This document shows positions 55,165 through 64,000 of a stretch of DNA of 64,000 bases, piece after piece. Source of the DNA: Protopterus annectens (lineage: Eukaryota > Chordata > Ceratodontiformes > Protopteridae); the NCBI RefSeq assembly GCF_019279795.1, contig NC_056743.1, positions 1,780,545,466 through 1,780,609,465 on the forward strand, read 5' to 3'. The notes under the pieces were generated by a model. The model had not been told where the DNA came from. It saw only the letters and a list, made by a program, of their open reading frames with translations, and did no database searches. The position numbers were made by a program, and so were the translations under genes. How positions within the stretch are numbered: the stretch's first letter is position 1; each line of letters opens with the position of its first letter.

Positions 55165-56290
55165 TCTACAGTGTTGGCCAAATTAATATAAATATCAACA
55201 AATAATGGAAATGTCATTTTTTAGTGATTTTCAGTCTGGCTTTTTCAGAAATTCACATAATCATTTCAATTTGCTAATTCTTTAAGAAAAAGCCATTTAG
55301 CACAAAATGACTACATGTTACTTACCTACTTAAAGAAAAATGACTTCATAATGATGCAACTGCATAGTCTTAAAAATGGGTAAATTGGCTGACTTAATGA
55401 CACAAAAGCATGCAGAAGCTGAGATTCTGCTCAAAGAAGGTGTTCCTGGATCATAAATTGCTGAGAAGGTCAGAGTTAGTTAGCCATCTGTCAGACAAAT
55501 TTGGATGAAACTGAATACAGGTGAAGGGTTTTTACCCAAACTTTCTGGCAGATGTGGTCACAGAAGGTCCACAACTCCATAAGATGATTCATATCAGATC
55601 AGAGAATGATGTAAGAATTGCAAAGCATCCAATAGACAGATGCTGGAACAACAGGGTGTTACAGTGAGTTCCAGAACTGTTTGATGGAGACTTCCTGATG
55701 CTGGACTTCAAGCTTGCAAACATCTGAAGAAAGAGAAATTATCCAACCAAATGAAAGCAAAATGACTGTACTTGGTGAAAGAGTTTCAGAACTGATCAGA
55801 AGAAGATTGGGGCTGGGTTGTTTTCAGTGATGAGACCAAAATACATTGTTCAGATCAGCAAGTACAATATGTCAGATGTCAATCTGGAGAGCAGATGAGA
55901 GATGATTGTATCATTCAGTGCATCAATCACTCAAGTAATGGTGTGGAGTATTATGAGTGTCTTCGGAATAGATAGGTTCTAAGTTGTTCAAGGAAACATA
56001 AATCAGGAACAGTAGAGAACCATACTACAGCAACATCTCCTCCCTCAGATGTGTGACTGGCCATAGAAGAAAGGATTTACTGGGACAGGGGACTTCAACT
56101 TCATGCACTATGGTGCCCAATGTCACAAAGGTCAACAAGTGACAAGTTTCCTTGAGGTCCATGGTATTGAATTGTTAACATGGCCAGGTAACAGCCCAGA
56201 TATGAATCCGATACAGAACTTGTGGGATATTCTGAAGTCAAAGATGAAGAAAAAGACCATTCCCCAGATTTAATAAAATCCATGTAGGCA
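55165..56290 (+). mobile_element. Tc1/mariner transposon relic
   Basis: A left end with CAGTGTTGGCCAAATTAAT resembles a Tc1-type terminal repeat. Coding begins near 55,376 (Met-Gly-Lys-Leu-Ala-Asp-Leu) with a helix-turn-helix region. The catalytic part includes Phe-Ser-Asp-Glu-Thr-Lys near 55,830, Gln-Cys-His-Lys-Gly near 56,118 (the preceding catalytic Asp appears lost), and Trp-Pro-Gly-Asn-Ser-Pro-Asp-Met-Asn-Pro-Ile-Gln-Asn-Leu-Trp near 56,185-56,225. Stops and frameshifts make it dead. The right terminal repeat is missing; similarity ends near 56,290. Confidence 0.85.
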
Positions 56291-56317
56291 GAGTGTAGAG
56301 CCTACATGGAAGGTACC

Positions 56318-56445
56318 ATGGAAGTGTACATGGTTCCCCCTCAATGGCAAGCTATGCATATTAATGATGGTGTACCATGTACACACCATGAAAGTGTACG
56401 TGGTTCCCCCCTCAGTAGCGCGCTATGCATATTAATGATGGTGTG
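56318..56445. repeat. Tandem duplication of about 65 bp
   Basis: ACCATGGAAGTGTACATGG ... CTATGCATATTAATGATGG is followed by ACCATGAAAGTGTACGTGG ... CTATGCATATTAATGATGG. Origin unknown, possibly a DNA-transposon terminus. It ends about 100 bp before PLE-3. Confidence 0.8.
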
Positions 56446-56537
56446 TACTGAGGGAGAGTTGTGGGACATAGTTATTGAATCAATGCAGGGAGTGTGCTAC
56501 TAACTGTGTCTGCAGATGAGTAACACACCCCCTGCAC

Positions 56538-56556
56538 TATTACATCAATGTAGTAA
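56538..56556. repeat. Left target-site duplication of PLE-3 (19 bp)
   Basis: TATTACATCAATGTAGTAA is repeated exactly at 59,419-59,437. The target is partly palindromic. Confidence 0.85.
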
Positions 56557-56589
56557 TACTACATACGCTTCACGGATATCATATTTACA

Positions 56590-57932
56590 ACTACAGTGAA
56601 GCAGTTATTACTGATCTTTGGTTTTCCTTATTTACAAAGGGCTTCAAGTTTGTACCTAGTAGAAGGTACAACATGGTTAACACTATACTTGATGTTAAAC
56701 TTTTTGTGCGTAAGCTTAATCTCCAGCATCTGTTTGGATCTACCAATATGGGCCCTGGCCTTATGTTAAGAACATCCAGTACCTACAACCCTCCGTTACA
56801 TCCCCAAATTAGCAACTTGGAAAACAGGATAGTGCATTTGATACGGAGCAGAGTAGGGAAGTCTACAAACCACTTCAATCTTACACAGGCAGAGAGTGTT
56901 CTTCTTGCTGAGCTTAGTACTGATTCATCAGTCCGGGTAATGGAGCCCGACATGTATGAGGCGAAGATGCATGATTTATTAAATGACACGTCCAAATACA
57001 CCATTGTTTCCCTAAATGAGGTACACATGTCATATAAAAAGATTGATTTAGTTATTCAGGACCTTTTGGATCAGGAAGTCATTGAACAGGATCTCTATAA
57101 TTTCTTGAATAATTTACACCCGAAAGTTCCCACCATCTTTGGGGTGCCTAAAATTCACAAAAATGCTATTGACCCTCCTTTGAGACCTATTGTGGCCGCC
57201 CAGGGGTCTAAAACCCACAACCTATCTAAGTTTTTGGATTGGAAGTTAAAGCAGTTATGGGGCAAGCAACAGCATCTGCTAAAAGACTCATGGGAATTCC
57301 TACGGGGGATAACCAGCGAATTTCATAGACCTGATTTACTGTTTGTGACCATTGATGTGGTGGATCTTTTTTCAGTTATCCCCCCTAGTACAGGGTTAGC
57401 CTGGATGGAAGAGGCCCTTTGGGCATGTAAAGGTGTTACCAACAATGATGTGGTGTTGGTTATGCATCTATTGGAATTGGTCCTCAAATATAACTATGTG
57501 TATTTTGGTGGGGAATATTTTCAACAGATATCGGGTGTTTCTATGGGGAACAATTGTGCTCCGACCTATGCCGACATTATTTTGTCGGTATGGGAAAATA
57601 AATTCGTCTTACATAGTGAATTTTCCAAGTTTTGGATACATTACACCCGGTTTCTGGATGACATTTGTATCTTCTGGACAGGACCAAGTCATTGCATAGA
57701 AGAATTTGTTACTTATTTACATTCGACCACTGAATTTTTAAAATTTACACATCAAATTTCAGTTGATCAAGTCAATTATTTAGACGTAACTCTCTACAAA
57801 CATACTAACTGTTTCAGTTCCTGTGTATACAGAAAGCCATCATTTTCTAATAGTTATTTGCATTATTCTAGTTCACACCCCAAATTCCAAAAAAGGTCTA
57901 TTGTCAAGGGACAATTTGCTAGAGTCTCATGA
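56590..57932 (+). pseudogene. PLE-3 reverse transcriptase, DKG motif deleted
   Basis: The frame from the first Met at 56,673 gives 419 codons, but similarity begins upstream at about 56,590. Visible: Thr-Ile-Phe-Gly-Val-Pro-Lys-Ile-His-Lys, Arg-Pro-Ile-Val-Ala, Thr-Ile-Asp-Val-Val-Asp-Leu-Phe (motif A), Gly-Val-Ser-Met-Gly-Asn-Asn-Cys-Ala-Pro, and catalytic Phe-Leu-Asp-Asp near 57,655. Where PLE-1 and PLE-2 have Pro-Asp-Lys-Gly-X-Gly-Val-Val, this copy goes from Glu-Pro-Asp straight to Met-Tyr-Glu-Ala (about 56,945-56,960): an in-frame deletion of about 10 residues. The frame ends at a frameshift after Lys-Gly-Gln-Phe-Ala-Arg-Val-Ser. Confidence 0.88.
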
Positions 57933-58798
57933 CCTCGGACGATCACAACTTTAGTATTGAATGTGACAAACTTAGCTTGCTGTTTGTGGACAGAGGATAT
58001 CCTATTTCTTTGATTAAATCGGTTCGTGAAGAGGTTAGCTCAGCCAGGGGCACAAGATTTCATCCCATATTGGGAAGAGGATGTATTGATGTATGTTTGG
58101 AAAATACACCTACCCCTTCTAATTTTACAAGTTCAAATTTGGCATTTGTTACAGCCTTTAGTGTAGACGCAGGTCACATTAGGTACATTGTACAGAAGGA
58201 AATGGAGACCTTTAAGGAATTTACAGATTTGAATAACCTTAAGGACCTGACATGTAAAACTGTTTATAAAAGGGGATTTAACATCAAAAATGTTTTGGAA
58301 CAAAATATTTATGTAAATACTATAAACCAACTTAGAAAGGGTACTTTTCATTGTGGACACTGTAAACAGTGTAAATATGTTATCAACCAGGAACATCTAT
58401 ACCTGGAAAGCAGGAATAGGAAGATCTATGCACAGAGATTTTATAATTGCAACTCTGCAGGTTTAGTCTACTTGGCTGTCTGCAGGTCTTGCCAAGCATT
58501 TTATGTAGGCAAGACCGAGAGACAGCTAAAGAGACGCATTTACGAACACTATTATGAGATTCAAAAGCAAAGCAATACCAATGCCCTTTATAAGCACACC
58601 TTAGTGTGCCAATCTGCCTTTTTCATGTTCTACATGTTGGAATCAGTACCAAAATGCTCTAGGGGAGGACATTGGGAAGCCAAGTTATCACACAGAGAGA
58701 CATGTTGGCAGATTTTGTTAGCCTCTAACAAAGCTCCGGGTCTTAATGACCTTATTTCTATTATGCCCTATTTGAAGCTTAGAGCTGAAATATTGTAA
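57929..58798 (+). pseudogene. PLE-3 thumb, Cys-rich linker and GIY-YIG endonuclease
   Basis: A 289-codon open frame overlapping the RT frame by ATGA; the overlap is a frameshift, since PLE-1 is continuous here. Contains Asp-Arg-Gly-Tyr-Pro, then Cys-Gly-His-Cys-Lys-Gln-Cys near residue 140, Tyr-Asn-Cys-Asn-Ser-Ala-Gly-Leu-Val-Tyr, Phe-Tyr-Val-Gly-Lys-Thr-Glu, Arg-Arg-Ile-Tyr-Glu-His and the C-terminal Trp-Gln-Ile-Leu-Leu ... Ala-Pro-Gly-Leu-Asn-Asp. The nuclease core residues look intact. In PLEs this domain nicks DNA for target-primed reverse transcription. Confidence 0.88.
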
Positions 58799-58879
58799 CT
58801 GAATATATGGGGTATATAGAAATTGGTATATTTTACATATTTAGAATTTTTACATACACTGTGGTAAGATCAAAACCTG

Positions 58880-58918
58880 CATTGGGTATAAATTGGGTAT
58901 AAATTGGGTATAAATTGT
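58880..58918. repeat. 12-bp tandem repeat (ATTGGGTATAAA)3
   Basis: Three and a bit units in the PLE-3 3' UTR. Confidence 0.9.
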
Positions 58919-59261
58919 ATATTCCTGCAAAATGCTTGAAATATTCACAGTGTTTTTTATTTTAGTTTATTTTTATTTTTAATGTTTATAATATGATGAA
59001 TGAAATTTCATTGCCTTTTGTATTGTATTGCTTCCTAGTGTGTTTTACATTGCCTTTAAAATATCAATGGTATAAATATTTTACCCAAGATCAAATAGAT
59101 ACTATTTATATATTTTAAATTAAGTCTATGCCTATACATCTTATGCTTTGGCAGTCCTGCAGCTTTAATTTATTTATTTTATGTATTCATTGATATTCAT
59201 CTAATTATTCAATTATCCTATTACAATTTGTATATAACAAAGTCAGGATTTTTTGTTTGAA

Positions 59262-59307
59262 TTGTGTCTGAGGAAGTTGCATTTGTACTGAAGCGTTTAA
59301 TAAATTT
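59262..59307 (+). ncRNA. Degenerate hammerhead-like motif, PLE-3
   Basis: CTGAGGA (59,268-59,274), stem AGT/ACT, GAAG instead of GAAA, CGTTTA, 464 bp after the stop codon, the same place as in PLE-1. Helix I is not convincing, so likely inactive. Confidence 0.35.
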
Positions 59308-59418
59308 CTCATTGTGCAGTTCGCATTGGATTTTTGACTTGAGTGCCTTATAGTGATGTTGGTTTACTCCTTGTGGCTGTTCCCTGCTTGCTTGCTGCCT
59401 TTTCTGGAGGTTTGGTTT

Positions 59419-59437
59419 TATTACATCAATGTAGTAA
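59419..59437. repeat. Right target-site duplication of PLE-3 (19 bp)
   Basis: Exact copy of 56,538-56,556. Confidence 0.85.
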
Positions 59438-59639
59438 ACTTTATTTCTTTTTTTTTTGAAGGTTGCACGGCATGACGTGCAGCAATTGACATGTGCCAGT
59501 TGTCTGAAAATAGAAACTGGATGCATTTAATTATTAATGCAAAGGTCAAGTTTAAGCATAGCTGAGCAGGTTTGTGTGGCACAGCATGGTATGCAGTAGT
59601 GCTTAAACATAGCTGAGTGGTATATCTAAAAGTATAGTA

Positions 59640-59735
59640 GCATTCTACACATCCACATAGCCAACTGGTTAAACTGACAGCCTTGTGTGCAGTAGGTGCT
59701 GGGTTTGAATACACAGAAAGGTTAATTAACATTTA
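59640..59735 (+). mobile_element. tRNA-like SINE fragment
   Basis: ACATAGCCAACTGGTTAAAC ... GTGCTGGGTTTGAATAC resembles A- and B-box spacing of a tRNA-derived SINE head of a family other than the GCATGTTCTCC type. Confidence 0.45.
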
Positions 59736-59759
59736 TTTTCCAAATACAACTTATGCCAA

Positions 59760-60530
59760 TTATTTTTAAATCTTGATGTGCTGCACTCAGCTAAGCAAGA
59801 CTAAGCCCTGCTAAGCCATGGCAAGCACTGCTTAAACAAGATCTGTTTTAGCACTGCTTGGCTCCACAGACCTCCACTGAGATAGTTTATGCACTGCTAA
59901 GTATTGTGAAGCATTGTTAAGCATTACTAGTTTAAGAACTGCTTAGCTGAGCTGGTTTCCGTGGTCCTAAGCGATGCGCCATATTTTTAAAAATTGCCCA
60001 ATGGTGTGTAAGGGCAGGAAAATAGGCTATATTACACACGATAGGCAGGAATACTGCAGAATCCTTTAGAGTTCAATCTGTGAGGATAGTATGGCAGGTG
60101 TTGGAGAGGGTTTGTGCTTTCGGGAGCAGAGGTGAGGCACTGAGGAGTCCAGGGTTATGGTCGGACTTCTAGTGAAAAAACATAAAGACTGGCTCATGCA
60201 GGATGGTTACCATGGCTCTGAGTGTAAAACAGAGGCCTGGGAATGGCTGCAAGGGTCCTCAACTGTGCAAGTGGTATCTCCTGCAGAGGTGAGCAGTGTC
60301 GTCACCACCATGATGACCCAAAAAGATGAAAGGGGGCTCTCTTGGATGCCTGGGTCCAAGAAATCTGGGCAAGCAATATTCCACAGGTGTATAAGTATGT
60401 TTACCTGTGTTTCACTAATATTTAACCTTGAATGTCTGCTAAACTGGTATGGATAATGGTGTGCTTCTCTCCCAACAATTGCAGAGGTGTGAGCTCACAA
60501 CATCGAGGCACATGCAGGGTGCCTGGCCAG
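59760..60530 (+). pseudogene. Harbinger-like Myb/SANT gene remnant with TAAGCA-rich upstream
   Basis: From 60,090 the wording parallels the better copy at 63.1 kb: CAGGAGTCCA/GAGGAGTCCAGGG, then Met-Val-Gly-Leu-Leu-Val-Lys-Lys-His-Lys-Asp-Trp-Leu-Met, and Glu-Ala-Trp-Glu-Trp-Leu. A splice-like GTATAAGT near 60,388 and an acceptor TTGCAG at 60,479-60,484 precede a second exon-like segment ending CAG/GTTGCT near 60,530. Upstream, 59,780-59,965 is crowded with TAAGCA/TGCTTA motifs. Frames are broken. Confidence 0.5.
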
Positions 60531-61084
60531 GTTGCTCCATGAGTGTGGCGAGTACAGATGTATCTTCTGATCTATAGTCATATAAGCAAGAAATATTAAA
60601 GTATTAACTGCAGTTAGGTATATACAGTTTTGATTGCATTGCAATGAATGTAGTTGTAGGCCTGGACTGCAATAAATGGCTACTGCCAAATGTACTGCAA
60701 TAAGCAGGAAAGGGTAATGCATTAACATTGATAAATTAAATGAAATAAAGTTTCTATCACAATAACTATGGAATTATAGCTGTATTGCAACATCTGCATT
60801 ACATTAACTGTTGTTCAACAAAAACTCAAAAGTGTACCACTAAATGCATGAAGATATCTGTAATAAACTGCTGTGCAATACGTCTGGAATGAGAACTGAT
60901 ATTTCAACCCAGTAACAATATATTGTGTACACCTGCATTTTATTTAGTAATGTATAGGTTACCTAGTATCTCCGCCATGATTGGATATCATACAGGTGTG
61001 TCCAACTGTTACTGCAGTGTATTATAACACTGTAGTAGTAGTAGTAGTACTAGGTCATATTTTGTTTTCAGGTGAGCTCTAGGA

Positions 61085-61200
61085 AGAAATCAGTCAGATA
61101 TCAGCAGTGACTTAGTAGCTCAGTTTGTTAAATGCTGTGTATGAAGTACATTTTGCTACACACAGACCAGAGCTTGAATCCAGTTCCATGTATTTCTATT
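61085..61200 (+). mobile_element. tRNA-like SINE fragment
   Basis: GTAGCTCAGTTTGTTAAATG ... ACCAGAGCTTGAATCCAG has tRNA-like A- and B-box elements. Confidence 0.45.
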
Positions 61201-61915
61201 ACTAAATCAGATATGTTATGATGACAGATATTCTCTTTATGGGGACTACTGGTAAATGGGTGAGGTAACCCATATTATGTGTAAAGAATTCTTTGTTCAG
61301 TTAGGCCCCGGGATTCAGTAAGGTTCCATGCAGGAATAGCTTATTCCTGCACTGAAGCAACCATTTAGGAACAGCACGGCAGCGTGCCATGCATAGTAAT
61401 GAAGTCGCACTGCCTCAGCTCCTAAATGGACACAGAGCATGGACAAGTGCAGAGGGTGTGTCTGAGAACAGAGCTCTCACAATATACATGCCCCCAAATT
61501 CAAGAACTGCCATTTGGCAATTACAATGAGCGAGACTGCTTATAGGGGGTTGCATATCCCCAACAGCATAGGTCAATGCAAGAATGCCCAGACATGTGGC
61601 ACATGCATCTGGCCTGTCCCTCATTTACCCTGCCAAACCACTGGGATGATCTCATCTGAAATAATGGCAAACATACGAGTGTCAGACTTCAAATCAGTCA
61701 GAAAATGTACATAAAAACAAATCCCGTTACCCTAGCAACACCCGAAGTTTATAAGAGCAATATTTAAAATATAATAATATAAACACCTTTTTTATCAAAC
61801 AGATTAAATTTAACTGTAGATGCCCAGGTGTGCCCATTGCTTAGCTACGCATACTGTAGCTTAAATGGCACAAGAAGATAAATATCAAGATACATGCAAG
61901 TGAAGTAGTACTGCA
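61201..61915. other. Unassigned, with foldback piece
   Basis: An 11-bp hairpin (CCATTTAGGA near 61,362 against TCCTAAATGG near 61,420) lies in a stretch beginning CCCGGGATTCAGTAA. Probably a non-autonomous DNA transposon end; no gene is seen. Confidence 0.4.
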
Positions 61916-61916
61916 A

Positions 61917-61985
61917 TAATGTAGTGGTCAGAGCACTCACCTTGCGAGCAGTCGTTCCCAGTTCGATTCTCATGCCAGGCAATTC
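61917..61985 (+). mobile_element. tRNA-like SINE head
   Basis: TAGTGGTCAGAGCACTCACC and AGTTCGATTCTCATGCC are well-formed A- and B-box regions. It is followed by the repeat unit at 61,990, which may be its body. Confidence 0.55.
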
Positions 61986-61989
61986 CATT

Positions 61990-62205
61990 TAACATGTCAA
62001 ATCACATTATGAGCAATATTTGTTGTTGTATAACCTACTAAATAACATATATTTGTGAACTGGAGTACTGCATTAAATGCAGATGTGAGGTGTCATTGGA
62101 ATAATGTAAAATCCACAGATAAATACAAGTGCCCCATACAGTATATGTGCACATGAATCAGGGATACAAATTAAAGGTATAATGTGTAATGAATGATAAA
62201 TCCAT
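61990..62205 (+). repeat. Direct repeat, copy 1 (about 200 bp)
   Basis: Matches 62,636-62,853 at roughly 75-80%, e.g. TGTTGTATAACCTACTA and AGATGTGAGGTGTCATT. The copies bracket a foldback element. Confidence 0.8.
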
Positions 62206-62290
62206 AGAGTGTCCAAATCCACCACCTTCCCAAGAACCATGTTACATTTCTGTCTAAATTAGTGTGGGGGTAAGCGGGAGTAAGTACTAT

Positions 62291-62449
62291 TAAGCAGTAG
62301 TAAGTGGGTTTAAGCATGTTTGCATGAGGGTAAGCAATGCGCAGACAGGTTAAGCAATATTGAAGCTAACCCTCTGTAAGCATATTTAACAGGATGTCAG
62401 CATTGCTTACTGTCACTCAAACCTGCGCAAACCCACTTACAATTGCTTA
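62291..62449. mobile_element. Foldback element with 50-bp arms rich in TAAGCA
   Basis: 62,291-62,340 pairs with 62,400-62,449 at about 75%, loop 59 bp. Motifs TAAGCA, TTAAGC and their inverses occur about every 12-20 bp. Confidence 0.7.
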
Positions 62450-62635
62450 AAAGTACCTTAATCACTCTGTATCCAACAGCTGCTGTTCTGCCCAGCAACA
62501 AAATAAACAGCCCTTGCAGGTCTCGTACCCAGGACCCTGTACACTATCGTCACAGTAGTTAACCAGTAATCCATCACAGCAGTACATAACATTGAGGTAT
62601 CATTAAACAGATCCTCAATACAGGAAAAGCAAACT
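62450..62635 (-). mobile_element. tRNA-like SINE fragment (inverted)
   Basis: The minus strand reads GGATTACTGGTTAACTACTG ... GGGTCCTGGGTACGAGACC, a tRNA-like head comparable to those at 53.3 and 59.6 kb. Confidence 0.4.
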
Positions 62636-62853
62636 TAACATGTGAAAGGAATCTATATAGAGTTTTATGTTGTATAACCTACTAGATAATATAAATATGT
62701 GAACTTGAGTATTGCATTAGGTCCAGATGTGAGGTGTCATTTATATAAAGTGTTGAAATCCCCTAATAAACACAAGGACCCCATACAGTGTAAGTACAGA
62801 TGAATCATGGATACCAAATACATATATAACATGTAATGAATAATAAGTCAATG
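62636..62853 (+). repeat. Direct repeat, copy 2
   Basis: See 61,990. Both copies have the same order of blocks over about 200 bp. Confidence 0.8.
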
Positions 62854-62879
62854 CCAAACAGCAAATAGTATACAAATTA

Positions 62880-63600
62880 AAAATTAAGCAATGCTAAGCA
62901 TTGCACATCCCTGTTTACTAGGTGTAAGCAATGTGTAGGCCAGCTAAATCAGTTTGCCCATTGGTATACCCCTTTAAGCAATGCCAACCTTAGGTAAGCA
63001 GGTTTGCCCATAGCTTAGCATTTTCAAAACTGTCCAGTCATGGCAAAGTGTGGGAAATTGGGCCTATTTAAACCCCACAGGCAGGAATACATCTCATAAC
63101 TAGTTGCAGCTTCCTCCTGTAGGCACTATGACCGCTGTGGGAAAAGTGCAGGCGCAGCAGTGGAGCATCCAGGAGTCCAAAGTCATGGCAGGACTCCTTG
63201 TTAAAGACCATGACCAGAGACTGCTGCAGGGCCAGTACCAGGATTCCCAATATAAAGTGGAAGCCTGGGACCGTCTCACCCGTGACCTCACCAGTGCCAC
63301 TGGCATACCTCAAACTGGTTGACCAGGTCAGGCATCACTATGCCGACCTGAAGTGGAGAAAGAGGGAACTCTTGGGTCAGTGGATCCTAGAGGCTAGGCG
63401 GACGGGTGATGTCCCAGCCATGTGTAAGTATCAGTCTACTACCTGTTTAATAATTTCCAGCTCATGTATATTATGGATAGGTATGGCTAAATATTCCTCT
63501 TATGTCGTTGGCAGCGACAGACGAGTGGGCTGTGAACTGGGAAGCCCACGCCTGTAGATTGCAGAGGTTGTGTCGTGAGCCAGGTTAGTAATAAATCTAA
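62880..63600 (+). pseudogene. Harbinger-like Myb/SANT-domain gene with an intron
   Basis: The exon from about 63,128 reads Val-Gln-Ala-Gln-Gln-Trp-Ser-Ile-Gln-Glu-Ser-Lys-Val-Met-Ala-Gly-Leu-Leu-Val. It continues as Glu-Ala-Trp-Asp-Arg-Leu-Thr-Arg-Asp-Leu, then after a 1-nt frameshift near 63,312 Val-Asp-Gln-Val-Arg-His-His-Tyr-Ala-Asp-Leu-Lys-Trp-Arg-Lys. This is the tryptophan-spaced trihelix/Myb layout of the DNA-binding partner of Harbinger transposases. A GTAAGT donor at 63,424 and TTGGCAG acceptor ending 63,514 define a 91-bp intron. The 69-bp next exon stays open (Asp-Glu-Trp-Ala-Val-Asn-Trp-Glu) and ends at GTTAGT (63,584). Only one frameshift is seen, so it is fairly young. The transposase gene of this copy is not in the window. 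Confidence 0.68.
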
Positions 63601-64000
63601 AAGTAGTAGAAAGTTAATTGCCAGTATAAAACCTGTATTGTGTATGGCATGTGGTGAATAAACCAGACAATATTGCAGGAAGAGTCTCATATAGGTTGTA
63701 TTTAAATAAATGGTTAACAGCCTGACAATAAAGGTCTAACTGTTGGGCTGCTTGCGTTTACTCTGGTATCATATGGTAATGTACTGTTGGAATATCTTAA
63801 TAGTACTGTTGTATTAAGCACTGTTACCCACACTGTGCTACATAAATAAAATGTGTAGGAATGTCTGTATATGACTGTTGTAATCACAAGAGGTCATATT
63901 GTACAACTGAGAGATACTTAGACAGAAAACAGGGAACAGGTAGACAACAGAATCCAAATAGCACACTCAACTGAGATGTGAAGTGTTGTAGTTTTAGCAC
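63601..64000. other. Intronic or unassigned sequence to window end
   Basis: Follows the GTTAGT donor at 63,584; no further exon is recognisable before the window ends. Confidence 0.35.

Larger units (their letters stand above)
56557..59418 (+). mobile_element. Penelope-like element PLE-3, 5'-truncated
   Basis: Begins inside the N-terminal region of the protein (Tyr-Ile-Tyr-Asn-Tyr-Ser-Glu equals PLE-1 Leu-Tyr-Asn-Phe-Thr-Asp), contains RT and GIY-YIG, and ends with a 3' UTR, a degenerate hammerhead-like motif and TTAATAAATTT. It is flanked by a 19-bp duplication. It is a different family from PLE-1 and PLE-2 by sequence but collinear with them. No pLTR precedes the coding part. Confidence 0.88.

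Noticed and set aside
57929-57932. ATGA overlap in PLE-3 as stop-restart translation
   Set aside because: PLE-1 is continuous at this place; the overlap is a by-product of a frameshift. The same holds for ATGA at 26,982 in the L2-like LINE.
61917-61985. Functional tRNA genes here and at 59.6, 61.1 and 62.5 kb
   Set aside because: A- and B-box-like words exist but the sequences do not fold into a full cloverleaf by eye and are followed by repeat bodies; they are SINE heads.

Overview
The window reads as nuclear DNA of a vertebrate with a large, repeat-swollen genome. It holds one intact host gene, a single-exon olfactory receptor at 46.5-47.5 kb. Almost everything else recognisable is transposable elements in several layers. 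The mix is CR1/L2/RTE LINEs, Penelope-like elements (PLEs), Harbinger and Tc1 DNA transposons, tRNA-headed SINEs whose sequence I associate with fish-grade vertebrates, and long CA/TG/TA microsatellites. This suggests a non-amniote (lungfish, early ray-finned fish or amphibian grade), but the species cannot be fixed from sequence alone.

Layout. 0-10 kb: a CR1 fragment, then what looks like one Harbinger transposon (Myb/SANT-like gene on +, transposase on -) split by a near-complete CR1 with an esterase-type ORF1. 10-13.4 kb: AT-rich unassigned DNA with microsatellites. 13.4-31 kb: a nested stack. A CR1-like LINE is cut in its endonuclease by a 5'-truncated PLE that left a 15-bp target duplication. 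That PLE is cut in its last codons by an L2-like LINE about 13 kb long. The L2-like LINE has a ~4.7-kb array of 123-bp repeats in its 5' region and itself carries a SINE, a hAT-like MITE and a foldback insertion. 31-35 kb: mostly unassigned, with one TIR element. 35.5-45.1 kb: a cluster of at least four PLE pieces of three kinds, one with an 827-codon open RT/GIY-YIG frame. 45.1-53 kb: two RTE-type LINE relics flanking the olfactory receptor, several SINEs and a solo PLE terminal repeat. 53.8-59.4 kb: Harbinger, Tc1 and a third PLE with a 19-bp target duplication. 59.7-64 kb: Harbinger Myb-like gene remnants, tRNA-like SINE pieces and TAAGCA-rich foldback DNA.

The most interesting system is the PLE set. 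Several copies carry hammerhead-ribozyme-like motifs at the equivalent place, about 450 bp after the stop codon. Some have the inverted terminal-repeat architecture of PLEs. Two families share an N-terminal extension upstream of the reverse transcriptase. A PLE related to known Neptune/Penelope elements is an inference from motifs (DKG, RT catalytic DD, cysteine-rich linker, YIGKT/YVGKT); no database search was possible.
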